Below, piece after piece: positions 40,867-50,189 of a stretch of 64,000 nt of DNA. This stretch comes from CAVRUD01 sp963849635 (GTDB taxonomy: Bacteria > Chloroflexota > Chloroflexia > Thermomicrobiales > UBA6265): the NCBI GenBank assembly GCA_963849635.1, contig CAWKIA010000018.1:806001-870000 (forward strand), written 5' to 3'. A model generated the notes under the pieces. That model was not told the DNA's origin. It searched no databases and saw only the letters and a program-made list of their open reading frames with translations. Positions within the stretch are counted from its first letter, which is position 1. Every line of letters begins with the position of its first letter. The position numbers were made by a program, and so were the translations under genes.

Positions 40867-41042
40867 CCCCGCCCGGGCGCCACGCGGCCGCGTGGCGCCC
40901 GGAGCTCGTCCCGCAAACGGCCGATTACGGAGCGCCCCGAACGCTTCGGCCGATGCCTAGGGTTGCTCGGTAACGCTCGTTGCGAAAGTCGTCACATCCC
41001 GGCGGCGCAGCGGCCGCCACAACCGGATACCGGAAAGATGCC

Positions 41043-42973
41043 ATGGACCCCACACGCTTCGACGCCCTCGCCCGCTCGCTCGCCGCGCCCCAATCCCGGC
41101 GCGGCCTCCTCGGCGGCGCGGCCGCCCTCCTCGCCGGCCTGGCCGCCGGGCGCGCGGCCGCCGCCGCCCCGGCCGGCAAGGTCGGCGTCTGCCACCGGAC
41201 CGGGTCCGCCTCCAACCCGTACGAGTACATCGAGGTCAGCCAGAACGTGGCCGAGACCCACGCGGCGCACGGCGACGCGGTGGGCGTCGAACCTCCGGAC
41301 CGACCTGAACAACTGCGGCACCTGCGGCACCGTCTGCGGCGGCGACGCCTGCAACACCGCGGTCTGCCAAGGCGGGAAGTGCACCACGACGGCGGTGGTT
41401 TGCCCGGACGACGGGAACGTGTGCACGGACGTGAGTTGCGTCGCGGGCACCGGCTGCGTCGCCACCAACAACACGGCCGCCTGCATGACCACGGACGGCG
41501 AACCCGGGACGTGCGCGGGCGGCTTCTGTGTCTGCACCCCGCAGTCGGACACCCAGACCTGCACCTCGCAGGGGCGCGTCTGCGGCCCGGCAACGAATAA
41601 CTGCGGGGGCCCGGTCGCCAGCTGCGGCGGCTGCGACGAGAACGAGGAGTGCACCGCCGCCGGTCGGTGCACTTGCCCCACCGTCACCTGCGGCGGACGC
41701 GTGCTGCGCCGTCGACGAGGTTTGCATCGGCCTGACCTGCTCGCCCCGGGCGCCCGAAGGCGAGGCCTGCGACACGAGCGGGGACAACGATTGCGCGACC
41801 GGGCTCGACTGTTGCAACGGCGTCTGCCGCGACCTCCAGACGAACCCGGACTTCTGCGGCAGTTGCTCCATCGATTGCCCCCAGCCGACCTCCGTGTGCC
41901 AAGCGGCGGCTCTCTGCGTTGCCGGTGTCTGCGGGTACAGCGCCGCCCCGTCGGGTACCGTGTGCCGGGCGTCGGCCGGCCCCTGCGATGTCCCCGAAGC
42001 GTGCGTCGGCACCGCCTGCCCGGACGACGTGGTGGCGGGTGCGGACGTCGAGTGCCGCCCTGCGGTCGACGACTGCGACGTGGCCGAGTTCTGCGACGGC
42101 ACCAGCAAGGTCTGCCCCGCGACGGACGCCAAGCAGGTCGCCGGAACCGCGTGCACAACGAGCGGCGGCGTCGACGGATCGTGCGACGCGGGCGGCACCT
42201 GCGTCCCGTTCTTCTGCGCGCCGAACAGCACCCGGCCCTGCTACACCGGCCCGGCCGGCACCCAGAACGTCGGCATCTGCAGCGGCGGAACCGAGACGTG
42301 CAACTCCGCCGGGAGTGCGTACGGACCCTGCGCCGGCCAGGTATTGCCAACACAGGAGGTTTGCGACGGTCTCGATAACGACTGCGACGGCGCCATCGAC
42401 GACGGCATCGTTGGGATCGGCGCGGCGTGCAGCACGGGCCTGATGGGCATTTGCTCGGCCGGAACCACCCGGTGCATCAACGGCGCGTTCGTCTGCGTCC
42501 AGACCCAGCAGCCGCGGACGGAGATCTGCAACGGCCTCGACGACGACTGCAACGGGGTGGTCGACAACGGAGCCACCTGCGCCGCCAACCAGACCTGCAC
42601 CCAGGGGATGTGCACCTGCCCGAACGTGACCTGCAACGGGGCATGCTGCGCGCCGGGCCAGGTCTGCGGCGGCAGCGTCTGCGCGGCGCCGACGACCACC
42701 ACGACGACCACCACCACCACGACCCCTTCCCCGGGCACCTGCACGGCGGGGCCGACCTGCAATGGCGGCTACGCAACATGCAACAACCGCAACGACTGCT
42801 ATTGCTTTACGACTGTGACCGGGGCCATCGTCTGCGCCGCTGGCGGCGACTGCTCAAACTGCACCAGCGATGCCTCCTGCGTCCCCCGTTACGGACAGGG
42901 CGCGCGGTGCGTCCTCGCTCCGAGCTGCGGTTGCGAGTACGGCAGGGCCTGCCAGTCGGCGTGCCCCGCCTAA
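41043..42973 (+). CDS. Secreted Cys-rich protein with MopE-like CDGLDNDCDG motifs, frame breaks
   Basis: ATG 41043 follows GGAAAGATGCC. The signal (SLAAPQSRRGLLGGAAALLA) is twin-Arg-like. After it comes a KVGVCHRTGSASNPYEYIEV segment with HAAHGD, a motif seen in many secreted bacterial proteins. The frame then breaks near 41285 and 41697, but each piece continues the Cys-rich pattern (NNCGTCGTVCGGDAC, CGSCSIDCPQPTSVC). Two motifs EVCDGLDNDCDGAIDDG and EICNGLDDDCNGVVDNG match the putative metal-binding MopE/Stig-type repeats. A Thr linker and a terminal Cys module (ending CQSACPA) follow. About 640 aa in total. Probably extracellular and disulfide-rich, possibly calcium- or copper-binding through the D-rich motifs. 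Its stop overlaps the relic on the other strand. Confidence 0.75.
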
Positions 42974-43406
42974 GCGAGGGCGGCGTGGAGCTCGGCGAGC
43001 GACGGGCGGCTCCTCGGGCTCGTGGAGATGATCGAGGGTGAGGATCGTGGGGCGGGCCGACGACGCCGGTGAAGTTGGGGTGGACGACGATGCGGTCGAG
43101 GTCGGAGACGATCAGGAGGGGCGGGTTCTCCAGGGCGTCCTTGTACTGGAGGAGCTGGGCGTAGGCCTTGTCGAGGTCGGCGCCGCGCCCCTTGTACTCC
43201 ATCGCGAAGCGGCCCCGGACCCAGGCGTCGGCGAAGCCGGTGCCGCCCCCGGCCTTGGCCACCGCCCGCTCGAAGGCGACCCCATCCCCTAGGGCATGGT
43301 CGAGGAGGCCGGCCAGGGCGCACAGGTCGAGGACGTGGGCCTGGGCGAGCGCCCGCTCGGTGCCCTGGGCCGCCCGCCACTTCGCCTGGAACGCGTAGAC
43401 GTCCAT
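42970..43406 (-). pseudogene. N-terminal relic of an MmeI-like type IIL restriction-modification enzyme
   Basis: Type IIL enzymes join a nuclease, methylase and specificity domain in one chain of roughly 900 residues or more. Here only the first ~145 residues remain. They include the family start (FQAKWRAAQGTERALAQAH, LDLCALAGL), then GGGTGFADAWVRGRFAMEYK, which carries the PD-(D/E)xK-type D and ExK residues, then LLQYKDALENPPLLIVSDLD and PNFTG. ATG 43406 has a strong GGAGGGAGG site. After ~43055 the frame must switch twice to keep family-like text (TILTLDHL), and it stops at 42970 inside the end of the Cys-rich gene. The methylase and recognition domains are absent from the window, so this is a non-functional remnant. 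Confidence 0.75.
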
Positions 43407-43548
43407 CCGCCTCCCTCCACCCCTATTGTGTGCCCGTCCTTCGCACCTGGATGGTACACGGGCCGGCGCCTACTCGGGTGTCGGCCCGCACCCATTTGAT
43501 CCAACGCCCGGTAGTGCACGCAGTTTGCCCGTGCGCCTCGCATCGGCC

Positions 43549-43578
43549 GCCAGTGAGCTGGACCTGGCAGCCGATTAG
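43549..43578 (+). pseudogene. Orphan gene tail 3
   Basis: Ten codons read ASELDLAAD and stop, and the frame before it is RLASA. It matches the ends of tails 1 and 2. It sits after the start of the type IIL relic, with no gene body attached. The surrounding 43407-43800 otherwise shows no supported gene. Confidence 0.35.
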
Positions 43579-43800
43579 GGTACTGTCCACAGGAACGATC
43601 AATAGGCCGACTGCCAAGAGGCGCCGGCCGACACTATGCTGAGGCAACCAGCGGTGGTAATCTGCTGATACCCGCGCGGAATACGTGTAGCCATCTTGCG
43701 GAGCCCAGCGACGCGCGTCAACTGTCCACCGGCACCGAATCCACTCGCGCACCCGTGCGCCGTTGGCGCGAACAGCCGTCTTTACTCGGCGAGCAGCAAG

Positions 43801-43935
43801 CTAACCCGCCGGCCGATCGCGGAAGGATAGAAGCCAGGTTTCGGCCCGGCGCTGCACGAGTTCCTCGCGCAGCGCCGGGCTGATGCGCTTGCGGAGGTTG
43901 CGCAGTTCCGCCTCCAGCGCGTCAGCCTCGGGCAT
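43801..43935 (-). CDS. Small hypothetical protein (44 aa)
   Basis: I do not recognise it. ATG 43935 follows GGCGGAAGAGC. The product (MPEADALEAELRNLRKRISP, then ALREELVQRRAETWLLSFRD) has heptad-like Leu/charged spacing over ~30 residues, so a short coiled coil is likely. It diverges from the DUF2851 gene start 120 bases away. It may be a real small protein or the N-terminal stub of a lost gene. Confidence 0.4.
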   Translation of the reverse strand: MPEADALEAELRNLRKRISPALREELVQRRAETWLLSFRDRPAG

Positions 43936-44057
43936 GCTCTTCCGCCATCAAACCGTGTCGGTTTTCTCGGCTGGCACCGGAATGAAGAGCAAGGACCTGA
44001 CGGCCACGGCACATCGCCGTAGTGCCCGACCAAGAAAGCTGAGATCCCGGAGCGCAT

Positions 44058-45419
44058 ATGCCCGATCAACGCCTGCAGAACCAAGATCGGGAGCAGGTTG
44101 CGGGATCGGATCTGGAAATCGCGGTCTGCGCCGCCTGGCGGGACCAGCGGGTTCCGGAACCACTTCGGACGGTCACCGGGCAAACCGTTGAGGTGATCCA
44201 TCGCGGTGTGTGGTCGAATGGGTTTGGACCCGACTTTCGGGATGCCCTCCTCCTGTTCGATGGCCGGGAGTTGCGGGCCGGGAGCGTCGAGGTCCACCGG
44301 CGGACGAGCGGCTGGGACGCGCACGGCCATGCCACCGATCCCCGCTACGACGACGTGATCCTCCACGTCGTCCAGGAGCACGACGGCGCGAAGACACGCC
44401 GCCACGACGGCGTCGTCGTACCGGTCGTCGAACTTGGCCGGACGGCGGGCTTTCCGATCGACACCCGCATGCTCACCGCCCAGTGGGACCGGTTCGGCGG
44501 GGAGGCGTGCGCCCCGGAACTCGTGGCGACACAGCCGGAGGTCATCCGGCGCGCACTTTGGCGGCTTGGCGACGTCCGCCTTGCCGGCAAGGCGGCCAGG
44601 TTCGAGGCCCTGCTCACCGGCCTGCCCCCGGGCGAGGTGCTCTACCGGGCGATCTGGGATGGACTCGGCTACTCCGCCAACCGCGCCCCGATGGGCACGC
44701 TCGCCGCGACGCTGCCGCTAGCCGATATCGAACGGCTGCTCATGGCCACCGGCGCCTGCGAGCGACTCGAGGTCGCCCGGGCACTCCTGTTTGGTGTGGC
44801 CGGGTTCCTGCCGCTGTCGCCCACCGACGCGACCTTCGCCCAGCTTTCACCGGCCGATGTCGCTGCCGTTGAGCGCCGCTGGCGAGCCCATGGAGTTCCC
44901 TGGCATGGGCATGACGCTCGATCCCACCGCCTGGACCCGGGCCAGGGTTCGCCCATCGAACCACCCGGCGTTGCGCCTCAACACCGGGGCCGCTGTGCTC
45001 GCTGCCATGCGGGACGGCCTGCTGACCGGCCTCCTCGGACCGCTGCGGGCAGGCACTGACCCCATCGAGACATTGCGAGGGGCCACCGAGATTGACGGCA
45101 ATCAGTTACTCGGACCGACCGTTGCGCCGCAATCGTGGCGAACGCGATCGTCCCGTTCGCCCTGGCGCTGGCGGAGCACACCGGCGACCCCGACCTCAGC
45201 GAATCGGCCTCACGCGCCTGGGAACGCCTCCCCGCCGCTGACTCGAACCAGATCACCCGCCGCGCCCAACGCCAGGTCGCCGGCGACCGCCGGATCGCCG
45301 GCCTCGGCTCCCGCGGCCAACAGGGCCTCATCCACCTCGACGCGTCATTCTGCTCACCCCGCCGCTGCTTCGAGTGCCCGATCGCCCACGCCGTCGTCCG
45401 CGAGGCGGCGAGCCGCTGA
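44058..45419 (+). CDS. DUF2851 family protein, two frame breaks
   Basis: DUF2851 proteins are of unknown function. ATG 44058 has CGGAG upstream. The N-terminal half has DLEIAVCAAWR, VEVIHRGVWSNGFGPDFRDA, GSVEVHRRTSGWDAHGH and YDDVILHVV, typical of the family. The middle (LLGPLRAGTDPIETL, RPSNHPALRLNTGAAVLA) needs a switch of frame near 44890. The end (IVPFALALAEHTGD, RRAQRQVAGD, then QGLIHLDASFCSPRRCFECP with its Cys pair) needs another near 45130. About 453 aa. All three parts fit the family in order, so this is one gene with sequencing indels. A truncated copy of its N-terminus lies at 37457. Confidence 0.8.
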
Positions 45420-45895
45420 CGTCGACCCACCTCCCCTCGAATCCCCTGTTTCTCCCTTGCCAGAGAGGGCAATGGGAGCGGGGAGACGAAGGGCGCGTCC
45501 ACGCACTCAGGCCATGTCGCCAGCAAGCGGCACACCCGGCGGGGGTGCGGGCCTGGGCAGCGCCCCACCTTGCCCGGCTCGGGTTCCCAGCCGTCATCCA
45601 GGCCCCAGGCGCGCTCCCGGAGGTACCGTCCTCGCAGGTCGTAGCCAGCACCCAGGACACTCCCGCTCCCCGATCGCGCCCCATACCCGGGCGGATGGGG
45701 TAGCAGCGAAAAGGCGTCCGCGAACGCCCGCACTAGGCCATCGACTGCCCAAACACCCCCTTCGAGGTGCCATACCTGCCCCTCTCCCAGAATCGGGAGA
45801 GGGGGCTGGGGGGTGAGGGCTGTCCGTCTCCCCCTTCCCCTGCCGCGCTACGGAGGAACGGGGGAAGGGGGCCGGGGTTAGGGGGCCGCTCCCCC
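45420..45895. repeat. Intergenic region with C-rich hairpin repeats
   Basis: No gene is seen in these ~475 bases. Two strong hairpins lie at its right end: CCCCTCTCCC (45779-45788) with 45795-45804, and CCCCCTTCCCC (45830-45840) with 45861-45871. Such CCCTCTCCC...GGGAGAGGG units are typical of dispersed intergenic elements. The left part has a shorter similar phrase near 45455. Confidence 0.6.
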
Positions 45896-46662
45896 CTAGA
45901 AGTAATTCGCCGTAATCCCCCCATCGATCACGAACGTCTCCCCGTCATCCACGACGACTCGTCCGACGCCAGGAAAACACCGGCCCAGACGACATCCTCC
46001 GCCCGCCCAAACCGCGCAAGCGGAATCCGATTGAGCCGCTTGTTCTTCTCCGCTTCGCTTGAGAACAGCGTCTCCATCAGGGGCGTCAACACAGGGCCGG
46101 GACAGATGGCATTTGCCCGGATCTTGTCGCGGCCGTACTGGACCGCCAGCGACTTGGTCAGCGAGAGAACCGCGCCCTTGCTCGCCGTGTAGGCGTCCTG
46201 GGGGACCGTGCATCCTACAAGCGCCACAAACGAGGCGATGTTGATCACTGAGCCGCCTCCCGCTGACTGCAACGCCGGGATGCCGTGCTTGCAGCAGAGG
46301 TAGACGCCCTTGGCGTTCACGTCGAGGACACGCTCCCAGACCGCCTCATCGGTGGCGACCACGCTCGTGTCCTCGTCCGGCATCACCCCGGCATTGTTGT
46401 AGAGCACATTCACCTTGCCGAACCGCTTCACGCCAGCTTCGATCCAAGACCGGACATCGTCCGACTTCGTCACATCGCCAGCGAGGGGCAGGATCGACTC
46501 GTGCAGGCTGGGCTCGATCTCCGCCATCGTCTCGTCCAGCGCCGCCGCGGCGATATCGGCCGCGATCACTTTCGCGCCCTGTTCGGCAAACATCCGGGTC
46601 GCGACCCGGCCCATCCCGCTCGCCGCGCCGGTCACAAGAATCACTTTGTCGCTCAATCGCAC
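45896..46662 (-). CDS. Short-chain dehydrogenase/reductase, frame break near C-terminus
   Basis: NAD(P)-dependent oxidoreductase with the Rossmann motif TGAASGMG, NNAG, active-site Ser in NIASFVAL and Tyr/Lys in YTASKGA, plus the PGPVLTPL loop. The substrate is not evident. GTG 46662 was chosen because GGGAGGG lies eight bases upstream; the open frame reaches 46680 without a site. Near 45940 one base shifts the frame from ESSWMTG to GETFVIDGGITANYF, the normal end of classical SDRs. It is about 255 aa. It diverges from the amidohydrolase gene, so the two may serve the same pathway. Confidence 0.85.
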
Positions 46663-46795
46663 CTGGTTGCCCTCCCGCAACTCCCAACGTGTTCAATGGC
46701 GGGATCATAGACGACGCTCAAACGGGCCACCGCTGCGATAGAGTACCGGTCGTCAACACTGCAACGACCGGCTGACCGTAAGGAGGGCTGCACAG

Positions 46796-47666
46796 ATGCC
46801 GCTGGGACCGATCGTCGATTCCCACGTCCACCTCTGGGACCCCGACGGGATCTTCGTACCGTGGCTGCAAACATCCTCGCTCAATTCGCCCCACGGCCTG
46901 GCCGAGTACGACCAGGTGACGGCGGGCGTCGAGGTCGACGCGATCGTCTACCTCGAGATCGACGCGGCCGAGTCGTATCGCCTGACCGAGGCCAAACAGA
47001 TCGCCAAGCTGGCCGAGCGCGATCCCCGCATCCAGGGCATCGTCGCCTGCGCCCCGCTCGAAGACGGCGACCACGTCCGCGGATTGCTCGAAGATCTGGT
47101 CGAGGTCGGCCCTCTGGTTAAAGGCATCCGCCGCATCTACCAGGACGAGCCAGATCCTGCCTTCTGCCTGCGACCCGGTTTCATCCGCGGCATCCAGATC
47201 CTGCCCGAGTACGGCCTGACCTGCGACCTCTGTGGCAACTCCACCCAGCTCGAGAGCACGGTCGAGCTCGTCCGCCAATGCCCCGGCACGGAGTTCATCC
47301 TCGACCACATCTCCAAGCCGGACATCCGCGGTGGCCAGCTTGAGCCATGGGCGAGCCAGATGACCGAGCTGGCCAGCTTCCCCAACATCGTCTGCAAGAT
47401 CAGCGGCGCCGTCACCGAGGCCGACTGGGAAGAACTGGACCGTCGCCGACATCCGCCCCTACGTCGAACACGCCCTTGAGGCCTTCGGCGAGGACCGCGT
47501 CGTCTTCGGCGGCGACTGGCCAGTGGTCACCAACGCCGCCCCCTGGCGCGGTTGGGTCGACGCCCTGGACGAAATCACCACCAGCTTCTCCGACACGGCC
47601 AAGCGCAAGCTCTGGTCGGAGAACGCCCGCCGCTTCTACCGCCTTCCCGCGGGTCCGTCCGCCTGA
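46796..47666 (+). CDS. Amidohydrolase-2 family metal-dependent hydrolase, one frame break
   Basis: TIM-barrel hydrolase or lactonase family. The metal-binding start IVDSHVHLWD, the YLEIDAA and GIVACAPLEDG strands, and FILDHISKPDI match fuconolactonase-like members. Near 47435 the frame shifts by one base. The continuing frame gives WTVADIRPYVEHALEAFGED, RVVFGGDWPV (the final metal Asp) and ARRFYRLPAGPSA, ending at 47666. About 289 aa. The start ATG 46796 follows AAGGAGGGCTGCACAG. Its TGA overlaps the ATG of the next gene by one base (TGATG), so the two are translationally coupled. Activity on sugar lactones is one option, not shown by the sequence. Confidence 0.8.
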
Positions 47667-49051
47667 TGGCAGCCCCATCTAAGGGCATGCTGACGGTCGA
47701 TGACCTCAAAGCCGCGGTCGCCGACGGATCGATCGATACGGTCATCTGCGCCATCTGCGACATGCAGGGCCGCCTGGTCGGCAAACGGGTCACCGGGGAG
47801 CACTTTGTCAACTACTGCCTGGAGCACGGCACCCACTTCTGCACCTACCTGCTCGGTACGGACATGGAGATGGAGACGCCGGCAGGCTACGAGTTCATGA
47901 CCTGGGAGTCAGGCTACGGCGACTACCTCGCCCGCCCGGACTGGTCCACCCTCCGGCTCATCCCCTGGCTGGAGAAGACCGCTCTGGTCCTCGCCGACGT
48001 GGTCGACGAAACCACCGGCAACCTTGTCCCGATCGCCCCCCGTTCCGTCCTCCGCCACCAGATCGAGCGCTGCGCCGCCCTCGGCCTCCGACCGATGATG
48101 GCGAGCGAGCTCGAGTTCTACCTGCTCAAGGAGACGTTCGAGGAGGCCCATGCCAAGGGCTTCCAGGGCTTGACCCCATTCGGCTGGTACAACGAGGACT
48201 ATCAACTCCTCCAGGCCAGCAAGGCGGAACCGATTTACCGCCAGTTCCGCCAGCTCCTGTCGGAAGCCGGCATCCCGATCGAGTTCTCAAAAGGCGAAGC
48301 GGCCCCAGGGCAGCACGAGATCAACATCCACGTCTCCGGCGCGCTGGAATCAGCCGACCGGCACGCACTGCTCAAGCACGGCTGCAAGGAGATCGCCCAC
48401 CAGCTCGGCCACGCGATCACCTTCATGGCCAAGCCGGATCACACCTGGACCGGCAGCAGCGGCCACATCCATCTCAGCCTGTGGGACGCCGAGGGAGACA
48501 CGAACGTCTTCCACGACGCCGAATCGGGCAGAGCGGCGATGTCGGCCACCATGCGCCACTTCCTCGGCGGGATGATGGCGGCGGCTCGGGAACTCTCCCT
48601 GCTCGTGGCCCCGAACGTGAACTCCTACAAGCGCTACGCGGTCGCGAGCTGGGCGCCGGTCAACATCGTCTGGGCGCGGGACAACCGCACCTGTGGCTTC
48701 AGGGTCGTCGGCCACGGCAACAGCCTGCGCATCGAGAACCGATTTCCTGGCGGTGACACGAACCCCTACCTGGCTTACGCCGCCCTGCTGGCCGCCGGCC
48801 TCCATGGCATCGAGCACCAGATCGAACCGCCACCGGAGTTCCACGGCAATGGCTATCTGGTAACGGACGCGCCCCGGGTCCCGAGATCCCTCTACGAGGC
48901 GGTCGAGGAGTTCGCGACCAGCGATATCGCCCGGGCCGCCTTCGGCGACACGGTGGTCAACCATTACCTCAACGCCGGCCGGGTCGAACAAGCAGCCTTC
49001 GACATGGCCGTCACAACCTGGGAACGCCACCGATACCTGGAACGAGGCTAG
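47666..49051 (+). CDS. Glutamine synthetase-like ligase (gamma-glutamyl-amine type)
   Basis: Glutamine synthetase fold, 461 aa. Family motifs include ASELEFYLL, GQHEINIHV, GHAITFMAKP, SGHIHLSL, NSYKRY and RIENRFPGGDTNPYL. The metal and ATP ligands are recognisable. Sequence features and the catabolic neighbour suggest a GlnA-like enzyme such as gamma-glutamylpolyamine synthetase (PuuA/GlnA3-like), which ligates glutamate to an amine, rather than the housekeeping enzyme; this is inference. ATG 47666 overlaps the amidohydrolase stop, so the pair is an operon. The longer frame to 47552 is the overlap with the upstream gene. Confidence 0.85.
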   Translation: MAAPSKGMLTVDDLKAAVADGSIDTVICAICDMQGRLVGKRVTGEHFVNYCLEHGTHFCTYLLGTDMEMETPAGYEFMTWESGYGDYLARPDWSTLRLIPWLEKTALVLADVVDETTGNLVPIAPRSVLRHQIERCAALGLRPMMASELEFYLLKETFEEAHAKGFQGLTPFGWYNEDYQLLQASKAEPIYRQFRQLLSEAGIPIEFSKGEAAPGQHEINIHVSGALESADRHALLKHGCKEIAHQLGHAITFMAKPDHTWTGSSGHIHLSLWDAEGDTNVFHDAESGRAAMSATMRHFLGGMMAAARELSLLVAPNVNSYKRYAVASWAPVNIVWARDNRTCGFRVVGHGNSLRIENRFPGGDTNPYLAYAALLAAGLHGIEHQIEPPPEFHGNGYLVTDAPRVPRSLYEAVEEFATSDIARAAFGDTVVNHYLNAGRVEQAAFDMAVTTWERHRYLERG

Positions 49052-49065
49052 ACGCGAGAACACAT

Positions 49066-49773
49066 TCACCCTAGGACGGCGACTGCCTGCTCTGGGGTGA
49101 TTCGCATTTCCATAAGCCGCCCGACCAACCTTGGCCGGGGCCGCTGCTCCGCAGTGGCGGACGCAACCACCTCGCCGAGATCAATCCGCACGGTGCTGGC
49201 ATCGACCCGTGTCAGCCCCGGTCGCGCTCCCATGCCATCGAGAATGAGATTCGTCAGCAGACCATTGACGTCCGGGGAGAGTTTAAACCGTGCCTGGATC
49301 GCACCGTCGAGTAAGGAGAGGTGCAGTCGCACGGTGACGGTCGCCAGATTTCGAGCACGATCCCGCAGTTGTCGCAGGATGTTTCCGGACTCCGCCTGAG
49401 CGAATCGAGCCCGAATCTCGATGCCGCCATCGATAAGCGAGCCACTGATATCGAGATCGTCTCGAAGGCCAAGTCCACGAAACAGCGAGGCGTAATACCA
49501 GCGGACCGGGCGCAGGCGTGGATTCTCGTCCATGGCGGAGAGCAAACCATCGATGCGCTCACGAGAGAGCATCGAGATCTGCTGGGACAGCGTCGTGACC
49601 ACGGTCTGGAAGCCGTCACTCGTCAGGAATAGGTGGAAGCCCTCGATGGCGATCTCTTCGGGCCCGTTGACGATGTCGATCGGTAATGAGAACCGCAGCT
49701 GGTCGAAGTGCAGCGCATCTCCGAATGCTGCCTCTGGAGACGAAGACGCTATATTCGCTGCGGAGTCGGCCAT
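49066..49773 (-). CDS. Hypothetical protein (235 aa)
   Basis: I do not recognise it. It has no signal peptide or membrane span. The text alternates amphipathic strands (LHFDQLRFSLPIDIV, GSLIDGGIEIRARFA, VTVRLHLSLLDGAIQARF) with short helices, so a beta-rich lipid- or ligand-binding fold is possible. It starts 21 bases after the stop of the next gene upstream, a small protein of similar style, and the two look like an operon. It converges on the GS-like gene with only 14 bases between stops. Confidence 0.65.
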   Translation of the reverse strand: MADSAANIASSSPEAAFGDALHFDQLRFSLPIDIVNGPEEIAIEGFHLFLTSDGFQTVVTTLSQQISMLSRERIDGLLSAMDENPRLRPVRWYYASLFRGLGLRDDLDISGSLIDGGIEIRARFAQAESGNILRQLRDRARNLATVTVRLHLSLLDGAIQARFKLSPDVNGLLTNLILDGMGARPGLTRVDASTVRIDLGEVVASATAEQRPRPRLVGRLMEMRITPEQAVAVLG

Positions 49774-49794
49774 CAGAGTTTCACCGGTGGCAGT

Positions 49795-50136
49795 TCAATC
49801 CGATTCGACCTGCAACCCTGCGCTTCCGATACGAACGCGTACCCCGGCTCCCGGCAGACTGACGCTCAGTCCAGGCGACCCACCACCAGGTCGGACCGTC
49901 AGTCCGTCGTCGCGCAAATCAATCGCCGCGTCTGGCATGGCTCGAGCCAGAATTTCCTGTAACGCCGTCGCGGGAATGGAAACACGTAGTTGGCTGAGAT
50001 CGAGATCGATCGTGGCGCCCGCTCGCTCGGCGGGATCGAGCACAGAGCGGAGGGCCGCGAGCGAGAGCCCGCCCGCGATCCCTCCGACTTCGATTCGCTC
50101 AGTCGCAGGAGCGTCCTCGTCGACCTGCCCAGCCAC
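49795..50136 (-). CDS. Hypothetical protein (113 aa)
   Basis: I do not recognise it. GTG 50136 was chosen because GAGGGGCGAC precedes it; GTG 50148 lacks spacing. The sequence (GGLSLAALRSVLDPAERAGA, TIDLDLSQLRVSIPATALQ, LTVRPGGGSPGLSVSLPGAG) resembles the beta-strand pattern of its downstream partner at 49066, so both may be parts of one functional unit. It follows the aldolase by 53 bases on the same strand. Confidence 0.6.
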   Translation of the reverse strand: MAGQVDEDAPATERIEVGGIAGGLSLAALRSVLDPAERAGATIDLDLSQLRVSIPATALQEILARAMPDAAIDLRDDGLTVRPGGGSPGLSVSLPGAGVRVRIGSAGLQVESD

Positions 50137-50189
50137 GTCGCCCCTCACTCCAACGGGCCCTCCCTCTGCAGCGTTATCTCCGCTAAGGC

